Translations under genes and position numbers: made by a program
Assembly (NCBI GenBank): GCA_031292485.1
Contig: JARLHA010000032.1
Coordinates: 186,001 to 250,000, forward strand
DNA: 64,000 nucleotides
DNA from: Mucilaginibacter sp.
Lineage (GTDB): Bacteria > Bacteroidota > Bacteroidia > Sphingobacteriales > Sphingobacteriaceae
Direction of reading: 5' to 3'
The notes under the pieces: generated by a model
What the model was told of the DNA's origin: nothing
Seen by the model: only the letters and a program-made list of their open reading frames with translations
The model's database searches: none
Shown: one piece after another, positions 52,651-60,889 of the stretch
Position numbering within the stretch: position 1 is the stretch's first letter
Layout of the letters: every line of letters begins with the position of its first letter

Positions 52651-53106
52651 TTACTCAGCTTTTTCTTCAGCGTCAGCAGCTTTCTTTTTAGGAGCGGCTT
52701 TCTTTTTGGGTGCTTCAGCAACAGGTGCTTCTTCAACCGCAGCAGGTGCAGCTTCAGCTACAGGAGCTTCGGCAACCGGTGCTTTTACTTCAACAACTTT
52801 CTTTTCAGCTTTTGCAACGGGTGCAGGTGCTGCTACCTCGATAACGTCTTCAGCGAAAGGCAATACCGAAACATATGAACGGTTATCAGCTTTCTTTTTG
52901 AAGGTTACGATACCTTCAGCCAAAGCGAATAAGGTATGATCTCTGCCGATACCTACATTCAGGCCCGGATTGTGTTTGGTTCCACGCTGGCGAACGATGA
53001 TGTTACCCGCGATTGCCGGTTGACCACCGAAAATTTTGATACCTAAACGTTTGCTATGCGATTCGCGGCCGTTCCGTGAACTACCGGCCCCTTTTTTATG
53101 TGCCAT
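52651..53106 (-). CDS. rpmA: 50S ribosomal protein L27 with long Ala/Pro/Glu/Lys-rich tail
   Basis: The first ~85 residues are a normal L27 ([22 protein letters not shown], shown as landmark; [25 protein letters not shown]), which binds 23S rRNA near the peptidyl transferase centre. The protein is 151 residues long. The remaining ~60 residues form a low-complexity tail of EAPVAEA / KKAAPKKK units ending DAEEKAE, absent from typical L27 of about 85-90 residues. The N-terminus has no cleavable extension of the Firmicutes type. Downstream gene of the rplU-rpmA operon (50-base gap). Confidence 0.95.
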   Translation of the reverse strand: MAHKKGAGSSRNGRESHSKRLGIKIFGGQPAIAGNIIVRQRGTKHNPGLNVGIGRDHTLFALAEGIVTFKKKADNRSYVSVLPFAEDVIEVAAPAPVAKAEKKVVEVKAPVAEAPVAEAAPAAVEEAPVAEAPKKKAAPKKKAADAEEKAE

Positions 53107-53156
53107 TTTTTAATATCTTTTATGATCCGGCTAACACCGGTTCGATTAAACTTTAA

Positions 53157-53465
53157 TTATAATGTTATACCGGTGATCTCTATCTTGGTAAACTGTTGAC
53201 GGTGACCGTTCTTCTTTTTGTAACCTTTTCTACGTTTCTTTTTGAAAATGATCACTTTATCACCTTTTAAATGAGACACTATCTTAGCTGATACTTTAGC
53301 GCTTTTTAAATCAGAACCTAATTTAAATTTACCTTCGTTTTCTGCTAACAATACATTGTCAAATTCAATACTAGCGCCTTCATCTCCCTGTAGCCTGTGT
53401 ACAAAGAGCTGCTGGTCTTTTGCAACTTTAAATTGCTGTCCTGCTATACTTACTATTGCGTACAT
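53157..53465 (-). CDS. rplU: 50S ribosomal protein L21
   Basis: A 102-residue ribosomal protein of normal length: MYAIVSIAGQQFKVAKDQQL at the start, then VDRL-equivalent FVHRLQGDEGASIEFDNVLL, and the C-terminal KVIIFKKKRRKGYKKKNGHRQQ block that contacts 23S rRNA. It is the first gene of the rplU-rpmA pair and has a well-formed promoter upstream. Confidence 0.97.
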   Translation of the reverse strand: MYAIVSIAGQQFKVAKDQQLFVHRLQGDEGASIEFDNVLLAENEGKFKLGSDLKSAKVSAKIVSHLKGDKVIIFKKKRRKGYKKKNGHRQQFTKIEITGITL

Positions 53466-53498
53466 TGTTTGTTAATTATTGTTTTAAAATTCGAGGTG

Positions 53499-53529
53499 CA
53501 AATATAGAACTTTATTTGATAAAAAGCAA
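53499..53529 (-). promoter_or_regulatory. Promoter of rplU-rpmA
   Basis: On the minus strand TTG (53529-53527), a 20-base spacer, and TATATTTG (53506-53499), a full -7 match. The rplU start at 53465 follows 33 bases later. Confidence 0.7.
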
Positions 53530-53537
53530 TGCGGCTT

Positions 53538-54047
53538 CTATTTTCTTTGACGGTCCTCCGCATCTGCCAGAACATGCGTAATTTCCTTGATCATTTGCGC
53601 GTTGGCATCCCTTAGCCTGATATCGCCATTAAATGATTCATCAAACAAAACCTTTTTGCTTTTGCGCTTATAATTAAATTCAATGTAATAGCGCGTTGGT
53701 TTCGTTTTACCAAATTGCGTTGTATCTGTATTCAGTTCCTTTTCAGGGAAGTCCCAGAACCCCAGTTCGGCAGCCTTGCGGTGCAGGTATAACAAGTCGT
53801 TGGTAGTTAAATCCAAATGGCTTTTAACCAGCGAATCTTTTTTGTTGACATAGTCGTACTCGCCGGTTTGCGAATTATAGGTATTGATCAGGCTATCCCC
53901 GGTACCGTATTTAAAAACGATCGATTTAAATTCAGTAAATTTATAGGGCGCTTTATTAAATACCCCCACGTAATAGATGACGCTATAAATAACGAATGAA
54001 CCGATGATGGTGCCAAGCAGGAATATTTTTTTTGATTTATCAGTCAT
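53538..54047 (-). CDS. Hypothetical membrane-anchored protein
   Basis: A 169-residue protein with one N-terminal membrane span (residues ~7-27, IFLLGTIIGSFVIYSVIYYVGVF) and an exported domain of mixed alpha/beta type (FKSIVFKYGTGDSLINTYNS, then DLTTNDLLYLHRKAAELGFWDFP and a Lys/Arg-rich KYNYKRKSKK-like segment). The pattern 'E.....Y......G.YDYVN' with a later YIEFNYKRKSKKVLFDESF suggests a lipocalin-like or DUF-type periplasmic domain, but I cannot name the family. It is on the same strand upstream of rplU and has its own short gap. Confidence 0.6.
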   Translation of the reverse strand: MTDKSKKIFLLGTIIGSFVIYSVIYYVGVFNKAPYKFTEFKSIVFKYGTGDSLINTYNSQTGEYDYVNKKDSLVKSHLDLTTNDLLYLHRKAAELGFWDFPEKELNTDTTQFGKTKPTRYYIEFNYKRKSKKVLFDESFNGDIRLRDANAQMIKEITHVLADAEDRQRK

Positions 54048-54081
54048 ATTGATCGTTAATAAATTATACTAAATAACCTTT

Positions 54082-54164
54082 GTCATTGCGAGCGTAGCGC
54101 GGCAATCGCGAACTATAACTCGTTACCATGCATAGTTCGCGATTGCTTCGTGCCTCGCAATGAC
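54082..54164. repeat. 83-bp palindromic repeat (GTCATTGCGAG arms)
   Basis: Arms GTCATTGCGAGCGTAGCGCG (54082-) with GGCAATCGCGAACTAT, and ATAGTTCGCGATTGCTTCGT with GCCTCGCAATGAC (to 54164), are inverted copies around a short ACTCGTTACCATGC loop. The word 'CATTGCGAGG' with 'GCAATCGCGA' is a recurring intergenic repeat in Bacteroidota from memory. Confidence 0.8.
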
Positions 54165-54214
54165 AGGAGGATATTAAAGCCGCAAAACTAAAATGAAATA
54201 TTCATTATCCGATA

Positions 54215-55588
54215 TTAATTCGATAATTCGTTTTCCCATTTGCTTACCACTGCCGTTGCCATGGCGTTTCCCAATACATTCGTCGCGGAACGCCCCATAT
54301 CCATCAGCGGGTCAATACCAATAAGAAGGCCTAATCCGGCCTCCGGGATATTAAACATAGCCATGGTACCAGCTATAACTACCAAAGCAGCCCGTGGCAC
54401 ACCAGCTACCCCCTTACTGGTAAGCATTAAAACCAGCAGCATGGTGATTTGCTGCGCCAGGGATAGGTGCATATTATAGGCCTGCGCCAAAAACAGCGAG
54501 CCGAAAGTTAAATACATCATGGAGCCGACCAGGTTAAATGAATACCCCAGGGGCAATACAAAGCTTACGATCTTGTTGTTGCAGCCAAAACGTTCAAGCT
54601 CTATCAGTACTTTTGGGTATGCCGCTTCGCTGGTGGACGTGCTGAAAGCGATGAGTACCGCATCTTTTATATTATCCAATAAGGTAAAAGTGCGCCTGCG
54701 CAATACAAAAAACACGCCCAAAACAATCAGGAACCAAAGAATGAGCAGTGATAAATAGAATTCGCCCAGGAAAAAAGCATAGGTAGATAAGATTCCCATC
54801 CCCTCTTTAGCCACCACTGCGGTGATCGCCCCAAAAACAGCGAAAGGTGCAAATTTCATTACATAGCCCGTTACTTTTAAGATCACATGCGCAACAGCGT
54901 CCAGGAATTCGATAACGATTTCGCCTTTTTTGCCAATAGCGGCTGTTCCAATGCCGAAAAACAGGGAGAATACCACGATCTGCAAAATTTTATTTTCGGC
55001 CATGGCTTCTGTAAAACTTTTCGGGAAAACCTCGTTGATGAATTCTTTTAGAGATAGCGCTGATTGATTGATGTCATTGCCGATAGTGCCGTCAGGCAAT
55101 GACAGGTGCATGGCATTGCCCGGTTGAAAAAGATTAACCAGCAACATTCCCAGTGCCAGCGATACAAAGGTAGCGCCGATAAATAAGAGCATGGTTTTAC
55201 CGCCTATCCTGCCTACGGCCTTTATATCGCCAACTTTAGCAACGCCAACCACCAGCGTAGTAAACACCAGCGGCCCGACGATCATTTTGATCAGCCTTAA
55301 AAAAATATCGCTGATGAGGGTAAATGGCTCCAGTTTATTATCGCGGAGGTTTTGGTTTGCTTTAATGTGCCCGGCCAGCTTTAACTTTTGGGCAACCAGC
55401 ATTTTATAGTCGATCGTGGTGGTGTCCTTATACCCGGCCAGGCTGGCGTTAACACTTTTAATGGCTGTTTCGGCGGTAGTGATACGGGTGTTCATTACGT
55501 TAATTACCCGCACATTGTACAGATAACCTGTTATCACCCCCAAAATTAAGGCGAGAAAAATATAGAGCGTCAGTTTACTTTTTTGCAT
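54215..55588 (-). CDS. Dicarboxylate/amino acid:cation symporter (DAACS family)
   Basis: A 457-residue GltP/DctA-type transporter counted from the ATG at 55588 (MQKSKLTLYIFLALILG); an ATG ten codons upstream is possible. About eight helices and two re-entrant loops are expected. Conserved blocks are IKMIVGPLVFTTLVVGVAKVGD (~95), AFSTSTSEAAYPKVL (HP1 serine-rich loop, ~300), YSFNLVGSMMYLTFGSLF (the NMDGT region, here NLVGS) and LTSKGVAGVPRAALVV (HP2). The NMDGT motif is changed to NLVGS, common in some bacterial members. An inserted segment of about 45 residues after TM1 (TTAETAIKSVNASLAGYKDT) is coiled-coil-like. Substrate: glutamate/aspartate or C4-dicarboxylate. Confidence 0.9.
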   Translation of the reverse strand: MQKSKLTLYIFLALILGVITGYLYNVRVINVMNTRITTAETAIKSVNASLAGYKDTTTIDYKMLVAQKLKLAGHIKANQNLRDNKLEPFTLISDIFLRLIKMIVGPLVFTTLVVGVAKVGDIKAVGRIGGKTMLLFIGATFVSLALGMLLVNLFQPGNAMHLSLPDGTIGNDINQSALSLKEFINEVFPKSFTEAMAENKILQIVVFSLFFGIGTAAIGKKGEIVIEFLDAVAHVILKVTGYVMKFAPFAVFGAITAVVAKEGMGILSTYAFFLGEFYLSLLILWFLIVLGVFFVLRRRTFTLLDNIKDAVLIAFSTSTSEAAYPKVLIELERFGCNNKIVSFVLPLGYSFNLVGSMMYLTFGSLFLAQAYNMHLSLAQQITMLLVLMLTSKGVAGVPRAALVVIAGTMAMFNIPEAGLGLLIGIDPLMDMGRSATNVLGNAMATAVVSKWENELSN

Positions 55589-55616
55589 GGCCGCGGTTGA
55601 AACGGCAAAAGTAATC

Positions 55617-55711
55617 ATTAAGTTGATTAAGTTGAGTGGTTGATTGAGTTGGTCATCAAGGCATTTTAACTTAATCTAACCCAATCAACTTAATCTAACT
55701 AAATCAACTTA
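55617..55711. repeat. GTTGATT-family inverted repeat between symporter and dps
   Basis: Left arm 55619-55651 (AAGTTGATTAAGTTGAGTGG and onward) and right arm 55668-55711 (AACTTAATCTAACCCAATCA and onward) are complementary with a loop of about 16 bases. The right end contains the complement of the dps stop codon (TTA, 55709-55711). Confidence 0.85.
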
Positions 55712-56182
55712 CACCAAATGCGCCCTCAGCATCCAGGCCATTTTTTCGTGGTCTTCCATCAGGCCGGTAATATAATCGCTGGTGCCGTAGTCGCGGTATT
55801 TGGAGGCAAAGGACTCTATATTCCCCCTGATAAATTCAATAATGCTTTCATGGTCTTCCAGCAACTCTTTGATAAACGACAGGCTGTCATTTTTATCATG
55901 CGTTTTTTCGGTCAGGTGGGTCAGCTGCAAAAAGCTTTTTAAAGTTGCCGGTGCATAATGGCCCAGGGTGCGGATACGTTCGGCTACGCTGTCCATAATA
56001 TCGTCCAGCTGTTCATACTGACTTTCAAAAAATAAATGCATCGAGTGAAAATCCTTTCCCTCAATGTTCCAGTGCGCATTACGGGTTTTGGTGTATAAAG
56101 TAAATTCATCAGCAAGTAATTTCGACAGCTCAAAAGCCACCGCTTTCCTGTTTTCTTCGGTTATTCCAATAATTGTTGACAT
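55709..56182 (-). CDS. dps: Dps family ferritin-like protein
   Basis: A 157-residue DNA-protection protein. The ferroxidase ligands of Dps lie in TRNAHWNIEGKDFHSMHLFFE (His ~40) and DDIMDSVAERIRTLG (Asp and Glu ~66-70), shared between subunits of the dodecamer. GHYAPATLKSFLQ and LLEDHESIIEFIR complete the family pattern. The N-terminus lacks a Lys-rich DNA-binding tail, so DNA binding is uncertain while iron/peroxide detoxification is likely. Single-gene unit on the minus strand. Confidence 0.92.
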   Translation of the reverse strand: MSTIIGITEENRKAVAFELSKLLADEFTLYTKTRNAHWNIEGKDFHSMHLFFESQYEQLDDIMDSVAERIRTLGHYAPATLKSFLQLTHLTEKTHDKNDSLSFIKELLEDHESIIEFIRGNIESFASKYRDYGTSDYITGLMEDHEKMAWMLRAHLV

Positions 56183-56265
56183 GGTATGTTATTTTCATAC
56201 AAAATTCATGATTTGTATAAAACAATAACCATCGAAATCGTTTTTTGATTTTGAGATGATAGTTT

Positions 56266-56372
56266 TAGTTGATTAGGTTGATTAAGTGAGTAGTTGATTG
56301 AGTTTTGAACCACAACCCAAACAACTTAATCCAACTCAATCAACTCAATCAACTCAATCTAACTTAATCAAC
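56266..56372. repeat. GTTGATT-family inverted repeat next to ybjQ
   Basis: Left arm 56267-56309 (AGTTGATTAGGTTGATTAAG and onward) and right arm 56322-56372 (AACTTAATCCAACTCAATCA and onward, with three tandem copies of CAATCAACT). The right arm enters the ybjQ-like gene: its last codon and stop read GGT TGA on the minus strand, that is the repeat word GGTTGATT. Confidence 0.85.
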
Positions 56373-56691
56373 CAATCTTCTCCACCACCACAGCGGTACC
56401 GTAGGCCAAAACTTCGGTTACGCCCTGGATCACCTCATTGGCATCATAACGCATGTTGATTACCGCGTTGGCGCCATGCTGTTGTGCGTGCTGCATCATT
56501 AATTCATAGGCCTCTTCGCGGGCAGTCTCGCAAAGCTCGGTGTAAATGCTGTTGCGGCCGCCGAAAACAGTTTGCAGGCCGCCCACAAAACTGCCGCCGA
56601 TGCCTCGTGACCGTACGGTTATTCCTCTTATTATCCCCAAATGCTGGGTGATCTTATAGCCTTCCAAATGCGTGCTGGTTGTAACTAACAT
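56368..56691 (-). CDS. YbjQ family protein (UPF0145)
   Basis: A 107-residue cytoplasmic protein of the YbjQ/UPF0145 family, which forms pentamers and is sometimes described as heavy-metal-binding. Conserved blocks: VTTSTHLEGYKITQHLGIIRG (shown as landmark), GGLQTVFGGRNSIYTE, AREEAYELMMQHAQQHGANAV and EVLAYGTAVVVE. Length normal. No proven function. Its stop codon lies inside an intergenic repeat. Confidence 0.9.
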   Translation of the reverse strand: MLVTTSTHLEGYKITQHLGIIRGITVRSRGIGGSFVGGLQTVFGGRNSIYTELCETAREEAYELMMQHAQQHGANAVINMRYDANEVIQGVTEVLAYGTAVVVEKIG

Positions 56692-56696
56692 AATTA

Positions 56697-57013
56697 ATTA
56701 GTGAATTGTTGAATTGTTGATTTAGTGAATTAATAAATGGGTAATTCTGCGTTTAAATATAGGATATTAATGTGTACTTACTTGTTACAGCGCAAGCAGA
56801 AATTTAAAACATTCAAACATCAAATTTTAACGGCAACGCATAGCATTATTAACATTCTGAATTGGATAAAAAAGGTAGTAAGCCAAACCTGTTTGCCGTC
56901 TATAATACCAGTTTTTCCTTTACCATAACAGGTTTTGCACAGCAACAAAATCCCGGAACCAAGAACCAGAATAAAAATGAACAGCTTCCCGGCCTTGCTT
57001 CCTGGTTCTTGGC
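56697..57013. repeat. Gap with AT-rich words and an AACCAAGAACCAG inverted repeat
   Basis: At 56703-56735 the words TGAATTGTTGAATTG / TTTAGTGAATT recur. At 56957-57013 CCAAGAACCAG (56960-56970) and CTGGTTCTTGG (57001-57011) form an inverted pair that ends a few bases before the oxidoreductase stop. A 63-codon open frame at 56737-56928 looks spurious. Otherwise I see nothing in this 323-base gap. Confidence 0.55.
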
Positions 57014-57014
57014 G

Positions 57015-58736
57015 CTATAACACACCCTTCTTAAATTCCTCAATAGCATGACTTGCCGCCCTGGCGGTAAGCGCCATAAAGGTAAGTGAGGGGTTTTGTA
57101 CACCGGTTGAGGTCATGCAGGCGCCATCAGTTACAAAAACATTCGGGCAGTTATGGAACTGGTTCCATTCATTCAGCAGGGAGGTTTTTGGATCTTTACC
57201 CATTCGCACACCGCCAACTTCGTGAATATCAAGGCCCGGGTTCCAGTGATTATCACCGGGGCTGATATTTTTACACCCTGCTTTTTCAAGCATCTCCACG
57301 CCTTGTTTTAAAAAATCGTCCTTTAGCTTTTCATCGTTCTCGTCATAGTCAACAGACACGGTAAGTAAGGGCACGCCCCAGTCATCCTTTTGATCTTTAC
57401 TTAAAAATACGTGGTTAGTTTCCTTCGGGATGGTTTCTCCCTGCATCATCATATAAATATCCCATCCTCCAGGTTCCGAAACAGCGTCCTTATAAGCTGC
57501 GCCTATCTGCGGCCCGTCGGTCTCATGCCCCCAGCCAGCACGGGTGGCAGTATAAAACACCATATAACCGCGTTTAAAATCAGTTTCCTGTTTATGCACA
57601 TTGCGAAAATTAGGCATCATTACGGCCGTTGGCCTTCTGCCGTAATAGTAGCTATCCGCAGGTCCGTCAAAGGTTGCATTGATATAGCCCCTGTAATTCT
57701 GGAAAGCAATAAACTTCCCCAGCAGGCCATTATCGTTGCCAAATCCGTTAGGGAACCGTGCCGATTTGGAGTTGAGTAAGATCAAATTGGTATTTAATGC
57801 CGCCGCATTTACAAAAATGATCCTGGCGTAGTATTCTGTTGCTTGTTTGGTATCGGCATCAATTACCCTAACCCCGGTCGCTTTTCCTTTTTTATCATCA
57901 TAAATAATAGAATGGACAACTGAATTGGGTATGATGGTTAAATTACCTGTTTTATTCGCGGTCGGCAGGGTAGACGAATTGGAACTGAAATATCCTCCGA
58001 AAGGACAGCCGCGCTGACACAAATTACGGGCCTGGCACTGCCCCCTGCCCTGCTCTAAATGAATTTCCTTTGGTTGCGTAAGATGCGCGCAACGGCCGAT
58101 GATCACATTACGGTCCTTATAACTGGCCATGATTCGCTCTTTGATCGTCTTCTCAACAGCATTCATTTCCCATGGCGGCAAAAATTCACCATCGGGCAAT
58201 GTTTCAAGGCCATCGTGGTTGCCGGATATGCCCGCAAAAGTTTCAACATGGCTGTACCACGGTGCCAGGTCGTCATAACGGATAGGCCAATCTACGGCGT
58301 AGTTATCGCGGGCAGGGCCCTCAAAATCAAACTTGCTCCAGCGCTGGGTTTGCCTTGCCCAAAGCAGCGATTTACCCCCCACCTGATAACCGCGGATCCA
58401 ATCAAAGGGTTTTTCCTGGATATAAGGATGTTGTTTATCCTTTACAAAGAAATGGTGGGTGCTTTCGTCGAAAGCGTAGCATTTGCTTACTACAGGATTA
58501 TCCTCTTCAATTTTTAAAGTGTTGTAGCCGTGGTGGTCAAACTCCCATGGGTTTTTGGTAGCGGTTGGGTAGTCCTTTAAATGCACTACATTTTTCCCTC
58601 TTTCCAAAACAAGGGTTTTCAGCCCGCCTTCACAAAGTTCTTTGGCAGCCCATCCGCCGCTGATGCCTGAACCGATAACAATCGCATCGTAGGTGTGGTC
58701 CTTGTTGGCTGTGTAGTTAAAATCGCCGTTTGACAT
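57015..58736 (-). CDS. GMC family flavin oxidoreductase
   Basis: A 573-residue FAD-dependent oxidoreductase. The Rossmann motif is DAIVIGSGISGGWAAKEL (GxGxxG, ~14-31), followed by LVLERG. A Cys-rich block ARNLCQRGCPFGGYFSSNSS (~235) and the C-terminal VTDGACMTSTGVQNPSLTFMAL with GGVRMGKDP are typical of the glucose/choline-type GMC enzymes of Bacteroidota. Members oxidise sugars or other alcohols and often pair with a gluconate 2-dehydrogenase subunit-3 protein; no such gene is next to it. There is no signal peptide, so a partner with a Tat signal may be needed for export. The sugar isomerase-like gene upstream suggests sugar metabolism. Confidence 0.9.
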   Translation of the reverse strand: MSNGDFNYTANKDHTYDAIVIGSGISGGWAAKELCEGGLKTLVLERGKNVVHLKDYPTATKNPWEFDHHGYNTLKIEEDNPVVSKCYAFDESTHHFFVKDKQHPYIQEKPFDWIRGYQVGGKSLLWARQTQRWSKFDFEGPARDNYAVDWPIRYDDLAPWYSHVETFAGISGNHDGLETLPDGEFLPPWEMNAVEKTIKERIMASYKDRNVIIGRCAHLTQPKEIHLEQGRGQCQARNLCQRGCPFGGYFSSNSSTLPTANKTGNLTIIPNSVVHSIIYDDKKGKATGVRVIDADTKQATEYYARIIFVNAAALNTNLILLNSKSARFPNGFGNDNGLLGKFIAFQNYRGYINATFDGPADSYYYGRRPTAVMMPNFRNVHKQETDFKRGYMVFYTATRAGWGHETDGPQIGAAYKDAVSEPGGWDIYMMMQGETIPKETNHVFLSKDQKDDWGVPLLTVSVDYDENDEKLKDDFLKQGVEMLEKAGCKNISPGDNHWNPGLDIHEVGGVRMGKDPKTSLLNEWNQFHNCPNVFVTDGACMTSTGVQNPSLTFMALTARAASHAIEEFKKGVL

Positions 58737-58763
58737 AATTAGTTGGTGTTATAATTGAATAGC

Positions 58764-58812
58764 TAAGTTAGTAATTTGTTGATTAGTTGATTGAGTTGGA
58801 TTAAGTTGATGG
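58764..58812. repeat. GTTGATT-family repeat (single arm)
   Basis: TTTGTTGATTAGTTGATTGA and TTGGATTAAGTTGATGGAG follow in the gap between the two minus-strand genes; no complementary arm is seen. A second word family, AATGACTCAATGACCTAATG, lies at 58871-58904. Confidence 0.65.
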
Positions 58813-58886
58813 AGTTATTTGACCATTTGAAGATTTGAAAATAAATCTACCCGATAATCCGATTTTTCCGGCAATGACTCAATGAC

Positions 58887-59762
58887 CTAATGATTTAATG
58901 ACCTCAAATAAGCAATACTCTCAGGTACTTGTACAATAACATTATTGCTTTCGTCTTCGATATAATAATGCTGTATGCCGGCCTGTTTGGCGGCTCTTAA
59001 AACGGCGGGGATATTGATTTGCCCGGTGCCCAGAATCACATCGTCATCAGGCTTCGCATTCTCTGACCTGCTTCCTTTTATCCCTTTTTTCAGATCTTTT
59101 AAATGCATCAGCTGATAACGGCCGCCATATTTTTTAAGCAGAAGAGCAGGATCCTGCCCGGGGTAAACCGCCCAGAAGATATCCAGTTCAAAACTCACGT
59201 ATTGAGGGTTGGTTTGCTGCAACAGGTAATCATAAAGCGTGCCGTTCCGGTAAGGTTCAAACTCAAAACCATGGTTATGATATACAAATATCAATCCATA
59301 CTTTTCTTTTAGTATTTTACCGCAGGCATTAAAGTCATAAACCGCTTTTTGCATTTCGGGAAAAGACAAAGTAGCGTTATGGGGTATGCCGGCTACTCTT
59401 ACATATTGGGCGCCTAATGTCTGTGCATCGTGTGCAACCTTGTCTGTTTTATTTACAAGGTCTTCGTAGCTTACCCCGTATGAGGAACATTTTATGTGGT
59501 GCTTATCCAGTAAAATCCGCATTTCAGTTGCACTTCTGCCAAACAGATTTGAAAGTTCAATATCATTGAAACCAACGTAAGTAATCATATCAAGCGTTGA
59601 AGACACATCCATTTCAAAAAAAGCACGATAGGTATATGACACAACCCCCGGCATATTGGGAAGCAGCTTGTTGTTGTTTTGTGCCTGTATCCTATCGATG
59701 GAGCACAAAAAAAACAAAAACACGGTTAACACCAGTATTATTATCACAGAAAGCTTAATCAT
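58887..59762 (-). CDS. Sugar phosphate isomerase/epimerase-like protein (AP endonuclease 2 fold), exported
   Basis: A 291-residue TIM-barrel protein of the xylose isomerase-like/AP endonuclease 2 superfamily. An N-terminal hydrophobic signal or anchor (residues ~3-24) precedes PGVVSYTYRAFFEMDVSSTL. Metal-site regions are visible: VYHNHGFEFEPY (His-x-His, ~165), VSFELDIFWAVYPGQDP (Glu/Asp), QLMHLKDLKKG (His) and HYYIEDES (Glu). In Bacteroidota such exported proteins sit with GMC oxidoreductases and work on 3-keto-sugars or related compounds; that link is inferred from the neighbour at 57015. Confidence 0.85.
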   Translation of the reverse strand: MIKLSVIIILVLTVFLFFLCSIDRIQAQNNNKLLPNMPGVVSYTYRAFFEMDVSSTLDMITYVGFNDIELSNLFGRSATEMRILLDKHHIKCSSYGVSYEDLVNKTDKVAHDAQTLGAQYVRVAGIPHNATLSFPEMQKAVYDFNACGKILKEKYGLIFVYHNHGFEFEPYRNGTLYDYLLQQTNPQYVSFELDIFWAVYPGQDPALLLKKYGGRYQLMHLKDLKKGIKGSRSENAKPDDDVILGTGQINIPAVLRAAKQAGIQHYYIEDESNNVIVQVPESIAYLRSLNH

Positions 59763-59871
59763 AATTGGTTAAAAGGGGAAATCAAATATATAATATTTTG
59801 AATTGCTTATGATTATAAATTTAGTATCGACTTTGATTTTTTTTGCACCTTATAATCTGCGGGCGATTGTC

Positions 59872-59879
59872 TATTTTTG
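59872..59879 (+). promoter_or_regulatory. -7 element of the MOSC gene
   Basis: TATTTTTG matches TAnnTTTG and lies 20 bases before the ATG at 59900, which favours that start over the in-frame TTG at 59843. Confidence 0.55.
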
Positions 59880-59899
59880 CTTTTAATGCAATTTATTTT

Positions 59900-60775
59900 A
59901 TGTTGAAAATAAGCGAATTATACATCTACCCCATCAAATCATTGCCAGGTGTGACGGTTACAAAGGCGCAGGTTACAAAAACAGGCTTTGAGCACGACAG
60001 GCGATGGATGCTGGTAGGTGAAAATAACCGTTTTATTTCACAGCGGGAGGCTCCGCAAATGACCCAATTGCTGGTAGCAATTGATGAGGATGGGTTGAAG
60101 ATCACTCATAAAATAAACGGAGAGTCGTTAATATTGCCGTTCAATACTCCCCCTTTAGGTGGCCGGGGCGCCAGTCGTGTGGTCGTTACCATTTGGGATG
60201 ATACCTGTGTAGCTGAATTTGTTGGTAATGATGCGGATGATTGGTTCAGCCAAATGCTCGGCTTTAAATGCAGGCTGGTTTATATGCCCGATGATACCAA
60301 ACGGATAGTCGACCAAAAGTATGCCCCCGGAGATTCGATTACCTCTTTTTCAGATGCTTATCCATTTCTCATCATCGGCCAGGCATCATTGGATGACCTT
60401 AACAATCGCCTTGCAGTGCCTTTGCCGATGGACAGGTTCAGGCCAAATATCGTTTATACCGGGGGGCACCCTTATGAAGAAGATCTGATGGGACGGTTCA
60501 CTATAGGGGGCATAAGTTTCCGGGGAGTGAAATTATGTGCCCGGTGCCCGATAACTACTATTAACCAGCAGGATGCTTCCCGTGGAAAGGAACCGCTTAA
60601 AACGCTGGCGTCCTATCGCCAAAAAAACAACAAAGTGCTATTTGGTCAAAACATTGTCCATACAGGCGAAGGCATTGTAAAAGTTGGTGATGATCTCCAT
60701 GTTCTAAGTTATAATGAGGACGAAATATTTATGGTAAATATTACGGCCAAAAAAATTGATAAATATTTGGTATAA
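59900..60775 (+). CDS. MOSC domain protein (YcbX-like)
   Basis: A 291-residue protein with an N-terminal beta-barrel MOSC_N domain (LKISELYIYPIKSLPGVTV, ~2-20; HDRRWMLVGENNRFISQREAP) and a MOSC domain (~115-270). The conserved Cys that binds sulfur or molybdenum cofactor is in KLCARCPITTINQQ (two Cys three residues apart). RFRPNIVYTGG is typical. Family members reduce N-hydroxylated compounds with the molybdenum cofactor. No C-terminal 2Fe-2S ferredoxin domain is present. It is followed by a repeat and the Rrf2 gene. Confidence 0.9.
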   Translation: MLKISELYIYPIKSLPGVTVTKAQVTKTGFEHDRRWMLVGENNRFISQREAPQMTQLLVAIDEDGLKITHKINGESLILPFNTPPLGGRGASRVVVTIWDDTCVAEFVGNDADDWFSQMLGFKCRLVYMPDDTKRIVDQKYAPGDSITSFSDAYPFLIIGQASLDDLNNRLAVPLPMDRFRPNIVYTGGHPYEEDLMGRFTIGGISFRGVKLCARCPITTINQQDASRGKEPLKTLASYRQKNNKVLFGQNIVHTGEGIVKVGDDLHVLSYNEDEIFMVNITAKKIDKYLV

Positions 60776-60785
60776 TTGTTCTTTA

Positions 60786-60884
60786 CGTTGATTAGGTTGA
60801 TTAAGGGAGTGGTTGATTGAGTTTAAGAGCGCAAGTTAGCTAACTTAATCGGCTCAATCCAACTTAATCAACTCAAAACCAATC
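60786..60884. repeat. GTTGATT-family inverted repeat before the Rrf2 gene
   Basis: Left arm 60787-60821 (GTTGATTAGGTTGATTAAGG and onward) and right arm 60844-60884 (CTTAATCGGCTCAATCCAAC and onward), loop about 22 bases. The Rrf2 start codon is 6 bases downstream, so the hairpin would lie in the leader of that gene if transcription starts upstream. Confidence 0.8.
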
Positions 60885-60889
60885 AAAAT

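Noticed and set aside
56737..56928. 63-codon plus-strand open frame after the ybjQ-like gene
   Set aside because: It lies in repeat-rich intergenic DNA, has no promoter word and its translation shows nothing recognisable.
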